A DNA stretch of 38,281 nt from UBA10133 sp964348455 (GTDB lineage: Bacteria > Patescibacteriota > Microgenomatia > UBA1400 > MFAQ01), in the NCBI GenBank assembly GCA_964348455.1, contig CAYGCQ010000011.1:1-38281 (forward strand), read 5' to 3'. Each line of letters begins with the position of its first letter. Position 1 is the first letter of the stretch. This document shows, piece after piece, positions 24,014 through 30,793 of this stretch. Both the position numbers and the translations under genes were made by a program. The notes under the pieces are model-generated. The model was not told the DNA's origin, did no database searches, and saw only the letters and a program-made list of their open reading frames with translations.

Positions 24014-24556
24014 TTAATTCTTCAATAAGCCCCAGTCAAAAATCCACACAGCATTCCCTTCTCGGTCAAAGTTTCGGTACTTCACAAAGCCGGCTTTCTC
24101 AATCGCTACGATGGAAGCCTCGTTACCTCTTTCAATCTCCGCCAAAATCTTTGGTTCATCTCCCTTGATCTTTCTAATCATTTCGGCCGACAACTTCAAT
24201 GCCGGTGCAACCAACCCACTGGGTGCCCCCGGTCGTTTTGCATAACTCACCTCAAGTGCTCCACGCATAATATCGGAAGGGTAGACGTAGATAAATCCAT
24301 GAACTTTTTGAATAATAGAGTCGGCACCTTCATTACCGGCAATAGCAAATAAAAAGTTATCATCTTGGCCTTTCTCGTTCATCCACTTTCCATAGTGTTT
24401 GTGGGTCATGTTTCTCACACTACTCATCCACTGCTGTACCCCGGGGCTCTGAACAATTTCCCTCAAGTCCCGAAGATCAAAAAAGCTATTTGAGTCAAAA
24501 AATCTAACCTCAAATTTCTGGCCATTCTTTTCAAAAAAATTCCCCTTTCCATCCAT
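24014..24556 (-). CDS. GNAT-family N-acetyltransferase
   Basis: 180 residues. The order of elements fits GNAT: a first helix (FDLRDLREIVQSPGVQQWM), a central strand pair (DNFLFAIAGN... VHGFIYVYPSDI), the acyl-CoA strand and loop (GALEVSYAKRPGAPSGLVAPAL), then the late EIERGNEASIVAIEKAGFVKYR motif typical of acceptor-binding helices and GF turn. The CoA loop is not the standard Q/RxxGxG/A, being PGAPSGLVAP, so it is a divergent member. Substrate unknown. It is divergent from the coiled-coil gene, with 43 bp between the two start codons, and upstream of DUF389. Confidence 0.72.
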   Translation of the reverse strand: MDGKGNFFEKNGQKFEVRFFDSNSFFDLRDLREIVQSPGVQQWMSSVRNMTHKHYGKWMNEKGQDDNFLFAIAGNEGADSIIQKVHGFIYVYPSDIMRGALEVSYAKRPGAPSGLVAPALKLSAEMIRKIKGDEPKILAEIERGNEASIVAIEKAGFVKYRNFDREGNAVWIFDWGLLKN

Positions 24557-24562
24557 ATAATA

Positions 24563-24593
24563 AATATATCATCAGCGGGCCATGATGTATTAT
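24563..24593. promoter_or_regulatory. Back-to-back -10 boxes of two divergent leaderless genes
   Basis: Minus strand TATATT (24568-24563) lies exactly 6 bp before the GNAT ATG. Plus strand TATTAT (24588-24593) lies exactly 6 bp before the ATG at 24600. No good -35 hexamer is seen for either. With 43 bp between starts and no SD, both messages would begin at or next to the start codon. Confidence 0.5.
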
Positions 24594-24599
24594 TAATTA

Positions 24600-24887
24600 A
24601 TGTTTTCAAAAGCCGAACTTAGCCAAATCAAAGGAGTTGTAGAAGATGTTGTCGAACAGAAATTAGAACAGAAGCTTGAACAGAAATTAGAACAGAAGCT
24701 TGAACAAAAATTAGAACCAATTCGCGAACAACTCAAACAACTCAAACCTATGAACAAGAAGATCAGCAAGCTTCAAAAAACTCTTGACACTACCATCAGT
24801 TTTTTTGACCACGAGACTATCGGACTGAAAAAGAGAGTCAATCGAATCGAAAGTCATCTTCATCTTCCCACTTCCCCCATCCAATAG
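24600..24887 (+). CDS. Coiled-coil protein with EQKL tandem repeat
   Basis: 95 residues, hydrophilic and helical throughout. After FSKAELSQIKGVVEDVVEQK come five EQKL units encoded by an imperfect 24-bp tandem repeat (alternating GAACAGAAATTA and GAACAGAAGCTT, about 24655-24717). A heptad region REQLKQLKPMNKKISKLQKTL then leads to an Asp/His/Arg-rich end. Such repeats change copy number by slippage. No function recognised; an oligomerising helical protein is the only inference. It is preceded by a -10 box 6 bp from the ATG and followed 43 bp later by tRNA-Trp on the same strand. Confidence 0.7.
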   Translation: MFSKAELSQIKGVVEDVVEQKLEQKLEQKLEQKLEQKLEPIREQLKQLKPMNKKISKLQKTLDTTISFFDHETIGLKKRVNRIESHLHLPTSPIQ

Positions 24888-24905
24888 GCCCGACACCCAC
24901 CTTTC

Positions 24906-24914
24906 TGCTAAAAT
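24906..24914 (+). promoter_or_regulatory. Extended -10 promoter of tRNA-Trp
   Basis: TGCTAAAAT (TG-N plus TAAAAT) places a start near 24921, ten bases before the mature tRNA. No -35 box is evident, as expected for an extended -10 promoter. Confidence 0.45.
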
Positions 24915-24930
24915 TAGCCCATCAGACCAT

Positions 24931-25001
24931 AGGGGTGTATTTCAATGGTAGAATCCGGGTCTCCAAAACCTGTAATGGGGGTTCGATTCCCTCCACCCCT
25001 G
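24931..25001 (+). tRNA. tRNA-Trp (anticodon CCA)
   Basis: 71 nt. The acceptor stem AGGGGTG/CACCCCT pairs perfectly. The D-arm is TTC-AATGGTA-GAA. The anticodon stem CGGGT/ACCTG encloses CTCCAAA with anticodon CCA. The T-arm is GGGGG-TTCGATT-CCCTC and the discriminator is G. CCA is not encoded. The final 20 bases (24985-25004, including three bases past the tRNA) recur as a direct copy at 25121-25140. Confidence 0.93.
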
Positions 25002-25040
25002 CAATCAAAATCTCTCGCTTGTCGGGAGATTTTTATTGCA
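25000..25040 (+). terminator. Palindromic terminator behind tRNA-Trp
   Basis: AAAATCTC (25007-25014) pairs with GAGATTTT (25026-25033), with an outer TGCAAT/ATTGCA pair closing the structure at 25000-25005 and 25035-25040. The T-rich 3' arm fits an intrinsic terminator for the tRNA. Confidence 0.6.
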
Positions 25041-25042
25041 CT

Positions 25043-25192
25043 GAGGGAATCGAACCTGCCGGAGGTGCGACGGCACCGAGGCGCGGTCCGAGGAACTTCA
25101 GCAGAAGTTACCGAGGACGAGATTCCCTCCACCCCTGCAAAATAATTTCCCCTTTATGGGGAAATTTTTTTGCGTAATTTGGGTGGAGGGAT
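25043..25192. repeat. tRNA-Trp 3'-end copies arranged as nested palindromes
   Basis: GAGGGAATCGAAC (25043-25055) is an exact inverted copy of tRNA T-arm bases 24981-24993. It pairs with GATTCCCTC at 25121-25129, and between them are hairpins GGTGC/GCACC and AACTTC-AGCA-GAAGTT plus three CCGAGG words. A direct copy of the tRNA end (20 bp, 25121-25140) then starts another long palindrome: it is followed by TTTCCCC/GGGGAAA and by an inverted GGGTGGAGGGATC (25181-25193). No open frame of note crosses it convincingly. Confidence 0.75.
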
Positions 25193-25470
25193 CGAATGTC
25201 GGAGCCAAACCCGTAACAGTTTTGGCGAGACGGGTCTCGAGGTCTGAGCCAATTACTCATTTTCCATAATCTCCTTTTTAGGAGATTTTGAAAAATATAC
25301 AAACTGGAATTGGCGAAGATAGCCGGAACCAGTCTCGTAACGAGCCTGGTGAGGCCGGGGTGAAGGTGAAAATATAATTTTCAACCTGAACACAATATTT
25401 TATTTACCGATGACGAGATTCCCTCCACCCGTCGAAAGTTATTTTGGCTTCGCCAAAAACTAATTTCGAC
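25193..25470. other. Non-coding run of further hairpins
   Basis: Successive inverted repeats: GCCAAA/TTTGGC and CGAGAC-GG-GTCTCG (about 25203-25240), CCAATT/AATTGG enclosing AATCTCC/GGAGATT (about 25249-25314), ACCAG-T-CTCG/CGAG-C-CTGGT (about 25328-25350), and GTCGAAA/TTTCGAC enclosing TTTTGGC-TTC-GCCAAAA (about 25431-25470). A third, partial tRNA-end copy, GACGAGATTCCCTCCACCC, sits at 25412-25430. No credible gene is seen between 25005 and 25550. Confidence 0.6.
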
Positions 25471-25496
25471 ACTTATCTCTGCAAGCCAAAAGCGTT

Positions 25497-25505
25497 TGAT
25501 ATAAT
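25497..25505 (+). promoter_or_regulatory. Extended -10 promoter
   Basis: TGATATAAT (TG-N-TATAAT) about 46 bp before the ATG at 25551. It directly follows the last hairpin of the palindromic region and gives a leader carrying an SD. Confidence 0.5.
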
Positions 25506-25550
25506 TTGAACGTAATTGAATCTGTACCCTAAAATACCAAAGGAGGACCC

Positions 25551-26060
25551 ATGAGCTATATCGTAATTTTTGAGTTTACCGAGATAACTGGGGGTTTTAG
25601 CTTCATGAGGACAAGGATAGACTACGCAAATGCTGAAGAATTTGCATCTTTATACAGCCCAATACCAACCGAGAAAGTAGTCGCCCAAGGCATCACCGAA
25701 GAAGAAGCCAACATTCTTCTTTGTGCTTTCCCCACGATCTCCATCTTTACCGCCGCCATCGAAAATACGTTCAAAGACATGCCTGAGAGTTCCGAACTCA
25801 ACTGGGACTTGGCTGAAATGCACATGTTTAACGCCAACATTGTTGTCCGACATCACCGTCAACTCAGGAAAAGTTTAGGTGTTGTCTACAGTCAACCAGC
25901 AAACATAGTCGAACACCTTGCCAAACTTGCCGACGAGAAAACCGACAAAGGACTTCTTATGAAAGCCCTCATCGATGCCTATGAACCAAATTCAGACTTC
26001 CTGAACTATAAGCTCGCCGAATTGAATCTACTTAAGGTCATCCTCGAAATCACTCTTTAA
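25551..26060 (+). CDS. Unrecognised 169-residue protein
   Basis: A soluble acidic protein with a beta-rich start (MSYIVIFEFTEITGGFSFMR), no signal peptide and no membrane helix, followed by mostly helical sequence with VVRHHRQLRKSLGVVYSQPA in the middle. No known family recognised. The start is well defined by AAAGGAGGACCC just before the ATG. It is a single-gene unit: extended -10 promoter upstream and an intrinsic terminator 5 bp after the stop. This monocistronic layout is shared by several ORFans to its right. Confidence 0.8.
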   Translation: MSYIVIFEFTEITGGFSFMRTRIDYANAEEFASLYSPIPTEKVVAQGITEEEANILLCAFPTISIFTAAIENTFKDMPESSELNWDLAEMHMFNANIVVRHHRQLRKSLGVVYSQPANIVEHLAKLADEKTDKGLLMKALIDAYEPNSDFLNYKLAELNLLKVILEITL

Positions 26061-26064
26061 TCTC

Positions 26065-26090
26065 AAAACCCGCCATCCGGCGGGTTTCTT
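26065..26090 (+). terminator. Intrinsic terminator
   Basis: AAACCCGCC-ATCC-GGCGGGTTT followed by CTTT, starting 5 bp after the stop of the 169-residue gene. Confidence 0.85.
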
Positions 26091-26179
26091 TAATATTTTT
26101 GGACCTGTCAGTATTCGACATCGAAAGTATTCGACTCTAGCCCTGCAAAGCTGAAGCTACAAAACTGCTAAAATACCGC

Positions 26180-26851
26180 ATGTCGAAAGAAACTGGTGAA
26201 TTCATAGGTCAATCAGCCATGCATCCAGATTTTCGTTCACTACTTGAAAGGTATATTGACGATCCTCGTTTCGACTCAGATGAGCCTGCAAGAGTAGCCT
26301 GTATCGAATATCTCCTCGAACTAAACGAGTGGGTTCAAAATATCCATAAACCACCAGAAATATCAGCCGTAATTCTTGCTGGCTCATTTTCGAGTTACAA
26401 AACCACGCCTCCAAATCTCGAGCCTGTAATTGATGGACCAAGACCAAACGGTGTTAGAGAAATCGGTGGCTCAGATATGGATGTGTTGTTTACATACAAG
26501 TCCGACATCTCAGGCTTACTAAATCTAAAATGGTTGGACTTCAACACCCCAGAGAGAGAAATGGTTCATCCGGATGACTTTGTTTACAACACCTTAAAAC
26601 ATTTGAGGCATGAACTCAAACGACAAGGATCAAAAAGACTTTCCAACAGAGTTGAACTACTGATCGCTGTCCTTACGCCTACCCTGGGAGAATTAGCCTT
26701 AAAAAAATACGTCAGGCACATGATCAAGACCGGCACCCTCATCTGGGGAGATATCCCGGTAGCATCATATGGAAAATTTCGAGAAAAAGACCTTCCGTAT
26801 AAACGCCCATCAAGTGACTCCATCCAAGATAAACAGGATGGTGGGTTCTAG
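26180..26851 (+). CDS. Pol-beta-type nucleotidyltransferase domain protein
   Basis: 223 residues. AVILAGSFSSYKTTPP (GS-type nucleotide-binding motif) followed about 30 residues later by REIGGSDMDVLFTYK (the GGSDxD metal-binding acidic pair) is the pattern of Pol-beta-like nucleotidyltransferases. A third carboxylate may be in RVELLIAV. The rest is helical with a hydrophilic tail. Members of the superfamily transfer nucleotides to proteins, RNA or antibiotics. No HEPN-type partner gene is adjacent, so a MNT/HEPN toxin-antitoxin pair is not supported. TAAAAT lies 5 bp before the ATG and there is no SD, so it may also be leaderless. A terminator-like hairpin follows. Confidence 0.72.
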   Translation: MSKETGEFIGQSAMHPDFRSLLERYIDDPRFDSDEPARVACIEYLLELNEWVQNIHKPPEISAVILAGSFSSYKTTPPNLEPVIDGPRPNGVREIGGSDMDVLFTYKSDISGLLNLKWLDFNTPEREMVHPDDFVYNTLKHLRHELKRQGSKRLSNRVELLIAVLTPTLGELALKKYVRHMIKTGTLIWGDIPVASYGKFREKDLPYKRPSSDSIQDKQDGGF

Positions 26852-26897
26852 TCACCCAAGGAATTGACAACGGTCAACTATTTTCTAGATCAATAAC

Positions 26898-26930
26898 AAC
26901 CCTAGCCTCATCACCTGAGTGGGGTTTTAA
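26898..26930 (+). terminator. Probable intrinsic terminator
   Basis: AACCC..CTCA paired with TGAG..GGGTT, followed by TTAATTT, about 47 bp after the nucleotidyltransferase stop. The stem is interrupted by a few unpaired bases. Confidence 0.55.
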
Positions 26931-26994
26931 TTTATCCACTCTAGAGGTAAAATACCTCCTTAGCAAGCAAATTTAAATTTTTCCGGGAGGAATA

Positions 26995-27246
26995 GTGAAA
27001 GCAAAGTTTTTACTCTTTTTGGTATTTGTCTCAGGCCTCTTCATTGCCTACAGTAGCAGTTCCGGCAACTGTCACAGTTGCAGTCATCGATATACCGACC
27101 ACAGACCAGACGGATCTTGCACGATCTGCCATGGTTGCAACGGCCTCGTAACTTCAACCACATGTAAGTGCAACCATCCCAAATCCAGTCACGGTATGGG
27201 TTACTGTAACATCTGCAGTCACTGCGATCATTTCGACCCCAAATAA
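26995..27246 (+). CDS. Exported Cys/His-rich mini-protein
   Basis: 83 residues with GTG start, fixed by GGGAGGA five bases upstream. An N-terminal hydrophobic signal (KFLLFLVFVSGLFIAYS, residues 4-20) is followed by about 60 residues with ten Cys and many His in two related units: CHSCSHRYTDHRPDGSCTIC and CKCNHPKSSHGMGYCNIC, each followed by xxC. The pattern C-x-C-x-H-x4-H-x3-C-x2-C-x2-C suggests zinc or other metal binding. I recall similar CxCxH...GxCxxC motifs in small bacterial proteins but cannot name a family. Location outside the membrane is inferred from the signal. Confidence 0.75.
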   Translation: MKAKFLLFLVFVSGLFIAYSSSSGNCHSCSHRYTDHRPDGSCTICHGCNGLVTSTTCKCNHPKSSHGMGYCNICSHCDHFDPK

Positions 27247-27287
27247 ATAGCATCATAATCCACTCACACGAGTTTATTTTCTAATTA

Positions 27288-27296
27288 TGTTATAAT
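27288..27296 (+). promoter_or_regulatory. Extended -10 promoter
   Basis: TGTTATAAT (TG-N-TATAAT) about 37 bp before the ATG at 27334; no -35 box seen. Confidence 0.5.
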
Positions 27297-27333
27297 ATAG
27301 GATAAATGTAACTTAAAATATTTTGGAGGATAA

Positions 27334-27756
27334 ATGAAACATTCGTTAAAGTACGCCAAGAACGCCAAGTGGTGGTTCTTGGCAATTGCCACCGCTGTTG
27401 TAGTTTTACGAATCTTATCCATCTGGGGAGAATTGACAGTTCAAACGATCCCCGGACTCGTTCTTCTCTTTGCTCTTCTCGTTTTCACTACTATGGGGGT
27501 AGAAGGCTTTGCCCTCATGATGGGGACCAATTTCCATCGAGAAGTTAATAATCCAGTCGACCTGGACAAGCTAATTGAAGGTCAAATCTGTTGGTTAAAT
27601 GGACAAACTCAAGTCAAGTTCGTCAAAAAAGACGAAAATTACGGAGGGTACAGGTTTCAGATCTGGGGCAGAGATGACTTCAATGACCCCAACGATCACA
27701 CACGTCTAGCTCCCTGGCAAGTCCGCACATACATTTCTTATAACCAGGAAGACTAG
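27334..27756 (+). CDS. Unrecognised two-helix membrane protein
   Basis: 140 residues. A basic start (MKHSLKYAKNAK) is followed by two hydrophobic helices (about 13-30, WWFLAIATAVVVLRILS, and 38-62, TIPGLVLLFALLVFTTMGVEGF). A soluble C-terminal part of about 75 residues has GQICWLNGQTQVKFVKKDEN and WGRDDFNDPNDH. No family recognised. The ATG is set by TTTTGGAGGATAA. Promoter and terminator flank it tightly, so it is monocistronic. Confidence 0.8.
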   Translation: MKHSLKYAKNAKWWFLAIATAVVVLRILSIWGELTVQTIPGLVLLFALLVFTTMGVEGFALMMGTNFHREVNNPVDLDKLIEGQICWLNGQTQVKFVKKDENYGGYRFQIWGRDDFNDPNDHTRLAPWQVRTYISYNQED

Positions 27757-27769
27757 TTTCATTCGCTTC

Positions 27770-27797
27770 AATCCCGCATTCTTGCGGGATTTTTTTA
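27770..27797 (+). terminator. Intrinsic terminator
   Basis: AATCCCGC-ATTCTT-GCGGGATT followed by a run of T, 13 bp after the stop. Confidence 0.88.
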
Positions 27798-27827
27798 TAA
27801 TGGTTTATCTCTGACTCTCATGATTTT

Positions 27828-27847
27828 ATTGTAACAAATGTTACAAT
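27828..27847. promoter_or_regulatory. Perfect palindrome overlapping the PRPP-synthetase -10 box
   Basis: ATTGTAACAAATGTTACAAT has 9-bp arms around AA. Its right arm contains TACAAT (27842-27847), exactly 6 bp before the ATG at 27854, so the message would be leaderless. No -35 hexamer is recognisable. The outer arms TTGTAA-N6-TTACAA are the same as in the palindrome before the HTH-membrane-Cache gene (14486-14503). Confidence 0.65.
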
Positions 27848-27853
27848 TATTTC

Positions 27854-28756
27854 ATGTCAGCTGGTCTACTATTCTCTACTGCAGCCAGTCCGCACTTGGT
27901 CGTGCCCATTCTTGAGATGTCTGATCTCCGTGAAGCCAAGTATCGCCTAGGCAGCTTCACGGACGGCGAAATCATGTTCTATTTGAACGAGCCAGTCAAA
28001 GGTCACCCTTGTTTCATACTCGGCCACACCGGACCTCCAGCCGAAAATCTCCTCCGTATGGTCACCATAATAAACACTCTGAAGATTAATGGTGCCAAAA
28101 CCGTTGTAGCAATCATTCCATTTTTTGGTTACGGTCGTTCGGACAAATCCAAAGCACTGGAACCCATCAACGCCAGACTATTTGCCGGTTTCCTAAAACA
28201 AGCAGGTGCTTCTAGAGTAATCTGCTTAGATCTTCACAGCAATCTCTGCAAAAGCTACCTGACCATTCCGGTCACTCATCTTTCCGCTATGCCGCTTCTC
28301 GCCGATTATTACCTCGACATGAAGCTGTCTTATCCCGCTATCGTTTCACCAGACCGAGGTGGTATCGACAGAGCACGGGAGTTTGCCAAAATATTTAATG
28401 AAAAACATATCGTCATCATCACCAAAAGCCGTCCTAGCCATTCCTCAGCCGAAATACGCACGATTTCAGGAGAAGTATCTGGTCGGGACGCCATAATTGT
28501 CGACGATATGATCCAAAGCGGCCAAACACTCTATCAATCCGGCAAAGCACTAAAGAAGCTGGGTGTCCGTCGTCTCTTCGCCGCCGTAACTCATTGTATC
28601 TATCAAGCCAAAGGTATCGAACTACTAACTAACGCATCATTATTTAATGAAATAGTTATTACCAATTCACTGTCAAATTATCACAAACCACTTCCAAGGG
28701 TAACAATTCTTGATATCTCTTCGCTACTCTCCAGGGCAATGCTTTCGTCATTGTGA
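27854..28756 (+). CDS. Ribose-phosphate pyrophosphokinase family protein (divergent)
   Basis: 300 residues, close to the usual PRPP synthetase length. Recognisable parts: GSFTDGEI (residues 33-40), IIPFFGYGRSDKS (87-99, where standard enzymes have YARQDR), DLHS (126-129), VSPDRGGIDRAREFA (164-178) and the PRPP loop IIVDDMIQSGQTL (214-226, where DDMIDTGGT is usual). PRPP synthetase makes phosphoribosyl pyrophosphate from ribose 5-phosphate and ATP for nucleotide synthesis. The changed ATP-loop and PRPP-loop residues mean activity may differ, or it may be a regulatory homologue. A phosphoribosyltransferase gene lies 0.6 kb downstream, convergent. No SD; a palindrome covers the promoter. Confidence 0.82.
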   Translation: MSAGLLFSTAASPHLVVPILEMSDLREAKYRLGSFTDGEIMFYLNEPVKGHPCFILGHTGPPAENLLRMVTIINTLKINGAKTVVAIIPFFGYGRSDKSKALEPINARLFAGFLKQAGASRVICLDLHSNLCKSYLTIPVTHLSAMPLLADYYLDMKLSYPAIVSPDRGGIDRAREFAKIFNEKHIVIITKSRPSHSSAEIRTISGEVSGRDAIIVDDMIQSGQTLYQSGKALKKLGVRRLFAAVTHCIYQAKGIELLTNASLFNEIVITNSLSNYHKPLPRVTILDISSLLSRAMLSSL

Positions 28757-28783
28757 TTTAGTCGAATGACGATTCAAGTAATT

Positions 28784-28828
28784 TGTCATCCCGACCGAAT
28801 GAAATGAGTGGAGGTATCCCTCGACTCC
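28784..28828. repeat. Dispersed palindromic element, copy B (truncated)
   Basis: TGTCATCCCGACCGAATGAA at the left end, then AGTGGAGGTATCCCTCGACT, as in copies A and C. The right arm (GCTCGGGATGACA) is missing and replaced by unrelated sequence. Confidence 0.7.
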
Positions 28829-28857
28829 TACACCTATTAGATATAACCCCATCACTC

Positions 28858-28886
28858 TTGAATTTTCATCCACAAGGTGATATATT
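28858..28886 (+). promoter_or_regulatory. Sigma-70-type promoter
   Basis: TTGAAT (28858-28863), 17 bp, TATATT (28881-28886), about 60 bp before the ATG at 28947. The leader contains a small hairpin CATTCG-TGTAG-CGAATG. Confidence 0.6.
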
Positions 28887-28946
28887 ATGGGGTTAGATAC
28901 TCCCATTCGTGTAGCGAATGAACATTAAAAAGTAAGGAGGTGCAAC

Positions 28947-29309
28947 ATGCACCTAACAATTTTAAGGAAAATAGGCCCTCCTGGCTCTCGCCATGAGGAG
29001 TCAATCAATATCGACCGTTGGAATCCTAATCGGTTATTTTTTGGAGAAGCATTCGAAGTCATGCTGTGCTCAGATGACGGCGAGATGTTCGAGCCAAGAG
29101 TCAGGCTAATTCCGGGAAAAATACTGCCCGGAACACTAAAAAAGGGCCAGCTTCGGCCAGCAATGTTGCCAATTAATTGGGGCCAAGATTGGGTTCGGTT
29201 GACTGAATTGGACACGTTCTTTGGCCTTTTGGGAACAAAGAGCAGCGACGATGAAGATATCCAAATCATCATCGTGGACGATCCTAACCCTTTCGGCGAA
29301 GATGAATGA
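28947..29309 (+). CDS. Unrecognised 120-residue acidic protein
   Basis: A soluble protein rich in Asp/Glu at its end (SSDDEDIQIIIVDDPNPFGEDE), with beta-like segments (GEAFEVMLCSDDGEMFEPRV, RPAMLPINWGQDWVRLTEL). No known family seen. The start is certain from AAGGAGGTGCAAC directly before the ATG. It has its own promoter and a strong terminator just after the stop. It is convergent with the phosphoribosyltransferase gene, whose stop lies inside the terminator stem. Confidence 0.8.
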   Translation: MHLTILRKIGPPGSRHEESINIDRWNPNRLFFGEAFEVMLCSDDGEMFEPRVRLIPGKILPGTLKKGQLRPAMLPINWGQDWVRLTELDTFFGLLGTKSSDDEDIQIIIVDDPNPFGEDE

Positions 29310-29316
29310 GCTCTTA

Positions 29317-29345
29317 CCCTCACCTAACCGGTGAGGGCTTTTTTT
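29317..29345 (+). terminator. Intrinsic terminator shared at a convergent junction
   Basis: CCCTCACC-TAACC-GGTGAGGG then C and seven T. The stem overlaps the last codons of the leftward phosphoribosyltransferase gene. Confidence 0.88.
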
Positions 29346-29947
29346 ACCTCTTCATCCGTCACCTGCGGAAAGCTCTCGTAATAGGCACCCACCGAGCCTA
29401 AATAGGCGTGGTCTATATTCGGACAGACTACTTCGTCACACTCCTGTTTGAGCCTATTAAGAAACTCGGCCGGCATCACTGGCACAGCGGCTATCAAACG
29501 ACTCGGCTTAAGCTCTCTTGCTTCTCTCAGAGCCGCGATAAGACTCATTCCCGTCGCTACACCATCGTCTACCACAATTGCCGTCTTACCAGTCACAGAA
29601 GGCCTCACCCTACCCTTCAAGTAAGCCAGCCTTTGCCTCCTAGCCTCTCCCCTTTCTTCTACTTTCCTCCTCTCTAACCAGTCCTTATCGATGCCCACCA
29701 CTTCTGCCTCATCGCATACTTCATGACCGTCCTCGGCTACCACGCACACAGCATACTCGGCATTGTTCGGATGACCCACTTTGCGGGTAATTACTAAGTC
29801 CAGCGGACAATTCAGCTTCCGGGCGACCGCTTCCCCCAAAATCACCCCTCCTCGCGGAATAGCGTAAACCACACACTCTTGACTAACAAAAGATTTTAAG
29901 GCCTCTGCCATCACCTCTCCGGCTTGGGCTCTATCGGTAAATCTCAT
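29324..29947 (-). CDS. Phosphoribosyltransferase domain protein
   Basis: 207 residues, type I phosphoribosyltransferase fold. It shows the early VYAIPRGGVILGEAVA and LDLVITRKVGHPNNAEYAV, and the PRPP loop TAIVVDDGVATGMSLIAAL with two acidic residues and the TG step. The late VAAVPVMP-like strand reads LIAAVPVMPAEF. It resembles the stand-alone predicted phosphoribosyltransferases of the COG1926 type rather than a named salvage enzyme; the base or other acceptor is unknown. It has a good near-leaderless promoter and no SD. The nearby PRPP synthetase homologue could supply its substrate. Confidence 0.85.
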   Translation of the reverse strand: MRFTDRAQAGEVMAEALKSFVSQECVVYAIPRGGVILGEAVARKLNCPLDLVITRKVGHPNNAEYAVCVVAEDGHEVCDEAEVVGIDKDWLERRKVEERGEARRQRLAYLKGRVRPSVTGKTAIVVDDGVATGMSLIAALREARELKPSRLIAAVPVMPAEFLNRLKQECDEVVCPNIDHAYLGSVGAYYESFPQVTDEEVKKALTG

Positions 29948-29953
29948 TACATT

Positions 29954-29982
29954 AATTTAGCTCAAATCCACGGATTTTTCAA
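29954..29982 (-). promoter_or_regulatory. Promoter giving a leaderless phosphoribosyltransferase transcript
   Basis: Minus strand TTGAAA (29982-29977), 17 bp, TAAATT (29959-29954), then exactly 6 bp to the ATG at 29947. Confidence 0.68.
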
Positions 29983-30019
29983 AATCAACCCCCACCACCA
30001 ACCTAAATCCCCTATAGTA

Positions 30020-30047
30020 TTGACAATTTAGGGATTTGTGGTATACT
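30020..30047 (+). promoter_or_regulatory. Consensus -35 promoter of the Ala-rich protein gene
   Basis: TTGACA (30020-30025), 16 bp, TATACT (30042-30047). An inverted pair AAATCCC (30005-30011)/GGGATTT (30031-30037) brackets the -35 box and could be an operator. The leader has a hairpin GAGAGGA-TCC-TCCTCTC (30069-30085) before the SD AAGGAG. Confidence 0.75.
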
Positions 30048-30108
30048 CACAAACTGTAACTTAACAGAGAGAGGATCCTCCTCTCCACACCCTGATCAAG
30101 GAGAAAAA

Positions 30109-30762
30109 ATGAACCAGCTTTTACAGAATATGCTTGCCAAAGTTGATCTTTACCCTCGCTCGACCTACATGACAGCGTCTCGCAATATGTCCTTCGCGCT
30201 GACCGGAAGCTTCGATTCCTTCAACGCAGCCGCTGAAAAGTGCGCCAAGATCGCTGAAGATTACTTCGCCAAGCGCGATGCATCAAACCTTCAAGCCCAC
30301 AAGTTGTCCAAGGCCGCTGAACTGCGCCGAACTGCCGCGATCGATAAAGCCACCAAGGCTCTCGAAAACGCAATGACTCAAAAGGCCGACACCGCGACCC
30401 TTCGCGCCGAAGCCAAGGCGTACATCATCGCCGTGAATTTCTTCAAGGCCGCCCAATGGCTTCCTTACGGGAAACAGGCATTGAAAGCCTTCCTCGCCTT
30501 CGTCGGCAAAGCCGATGTTGATGTTTTGAACGAAATGCGCAAGGCTGCCGAAGCTGACAATGCTGAAGCTGACCGCCTCGAGGCTGAAGTTGCAACTCTG
30601 CAAGCGAAAGCAACGAAGGACAGCAACGAAAACTTGGCAAAGATCGCCAAAACCTTCGAAGATGATATGGTCGCTGCCACATCCGCTTCCAAGGAAGCCC
30701 TCGACTTCCAGGCATTGGCCGAATCCTTCATGGAAACTGCCAACTTCGTCACAGTCAAGTAA
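30109..30762 (+). CDS. Unrecognised Ala-rich helical protein
   Basis: 217 residues, rich in Ala, Lys, Glu and Asp, almost wholly helical with likely coiled coils (KAAEADNAEADRLEAEVATL). No signal peptide or membrane helix, and no family recognised. The codons are visibly richer in G and C than in the left half of the window. The start is set by ATCAAGGAGAAAAA. Strong promoter, leader hairpin, SD and a strong terminator suggest an abundant product expressed alone. A structural or nucleoid-type role is possible but unsupported by any motif. Confidence 0.82.
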   Translation: MNQLLQNMLAKVDLYPRSTYMTASRNMSFALTGSFDSFNAAAEKCAKIAEDYFAKRDASNLQAHKLSKAAELRRTAAIDKATKALENAMTQKADTATLRAEAKAYIIAVNFFKAAQWLPYGKQALKAFLAFVGKADVDVLNEMRKAAEADNAEADRLEAEVATLQAKATKDSNENLAKIAKTFEDDMVAATSASKEALDFQALAESFMETANFVTVK

Positions 30763-30793
30763 CCCTCCTCCGCCGCAAGGCAATGTACGAAAT

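Noticed and set aside
24935..25177. Small open frames across tRNA-Trp and the palindromes
   Set aside because: They run through the tRNA and hairpins and contain only tRNA- and repeat-derived codons.
26180..26851. MNT/HEPN toxin-antitoxin pair
   Set aside because: The nucleotidyltransferase motif is present but no HEPN-type gene (RX4-6H) lies next to it.
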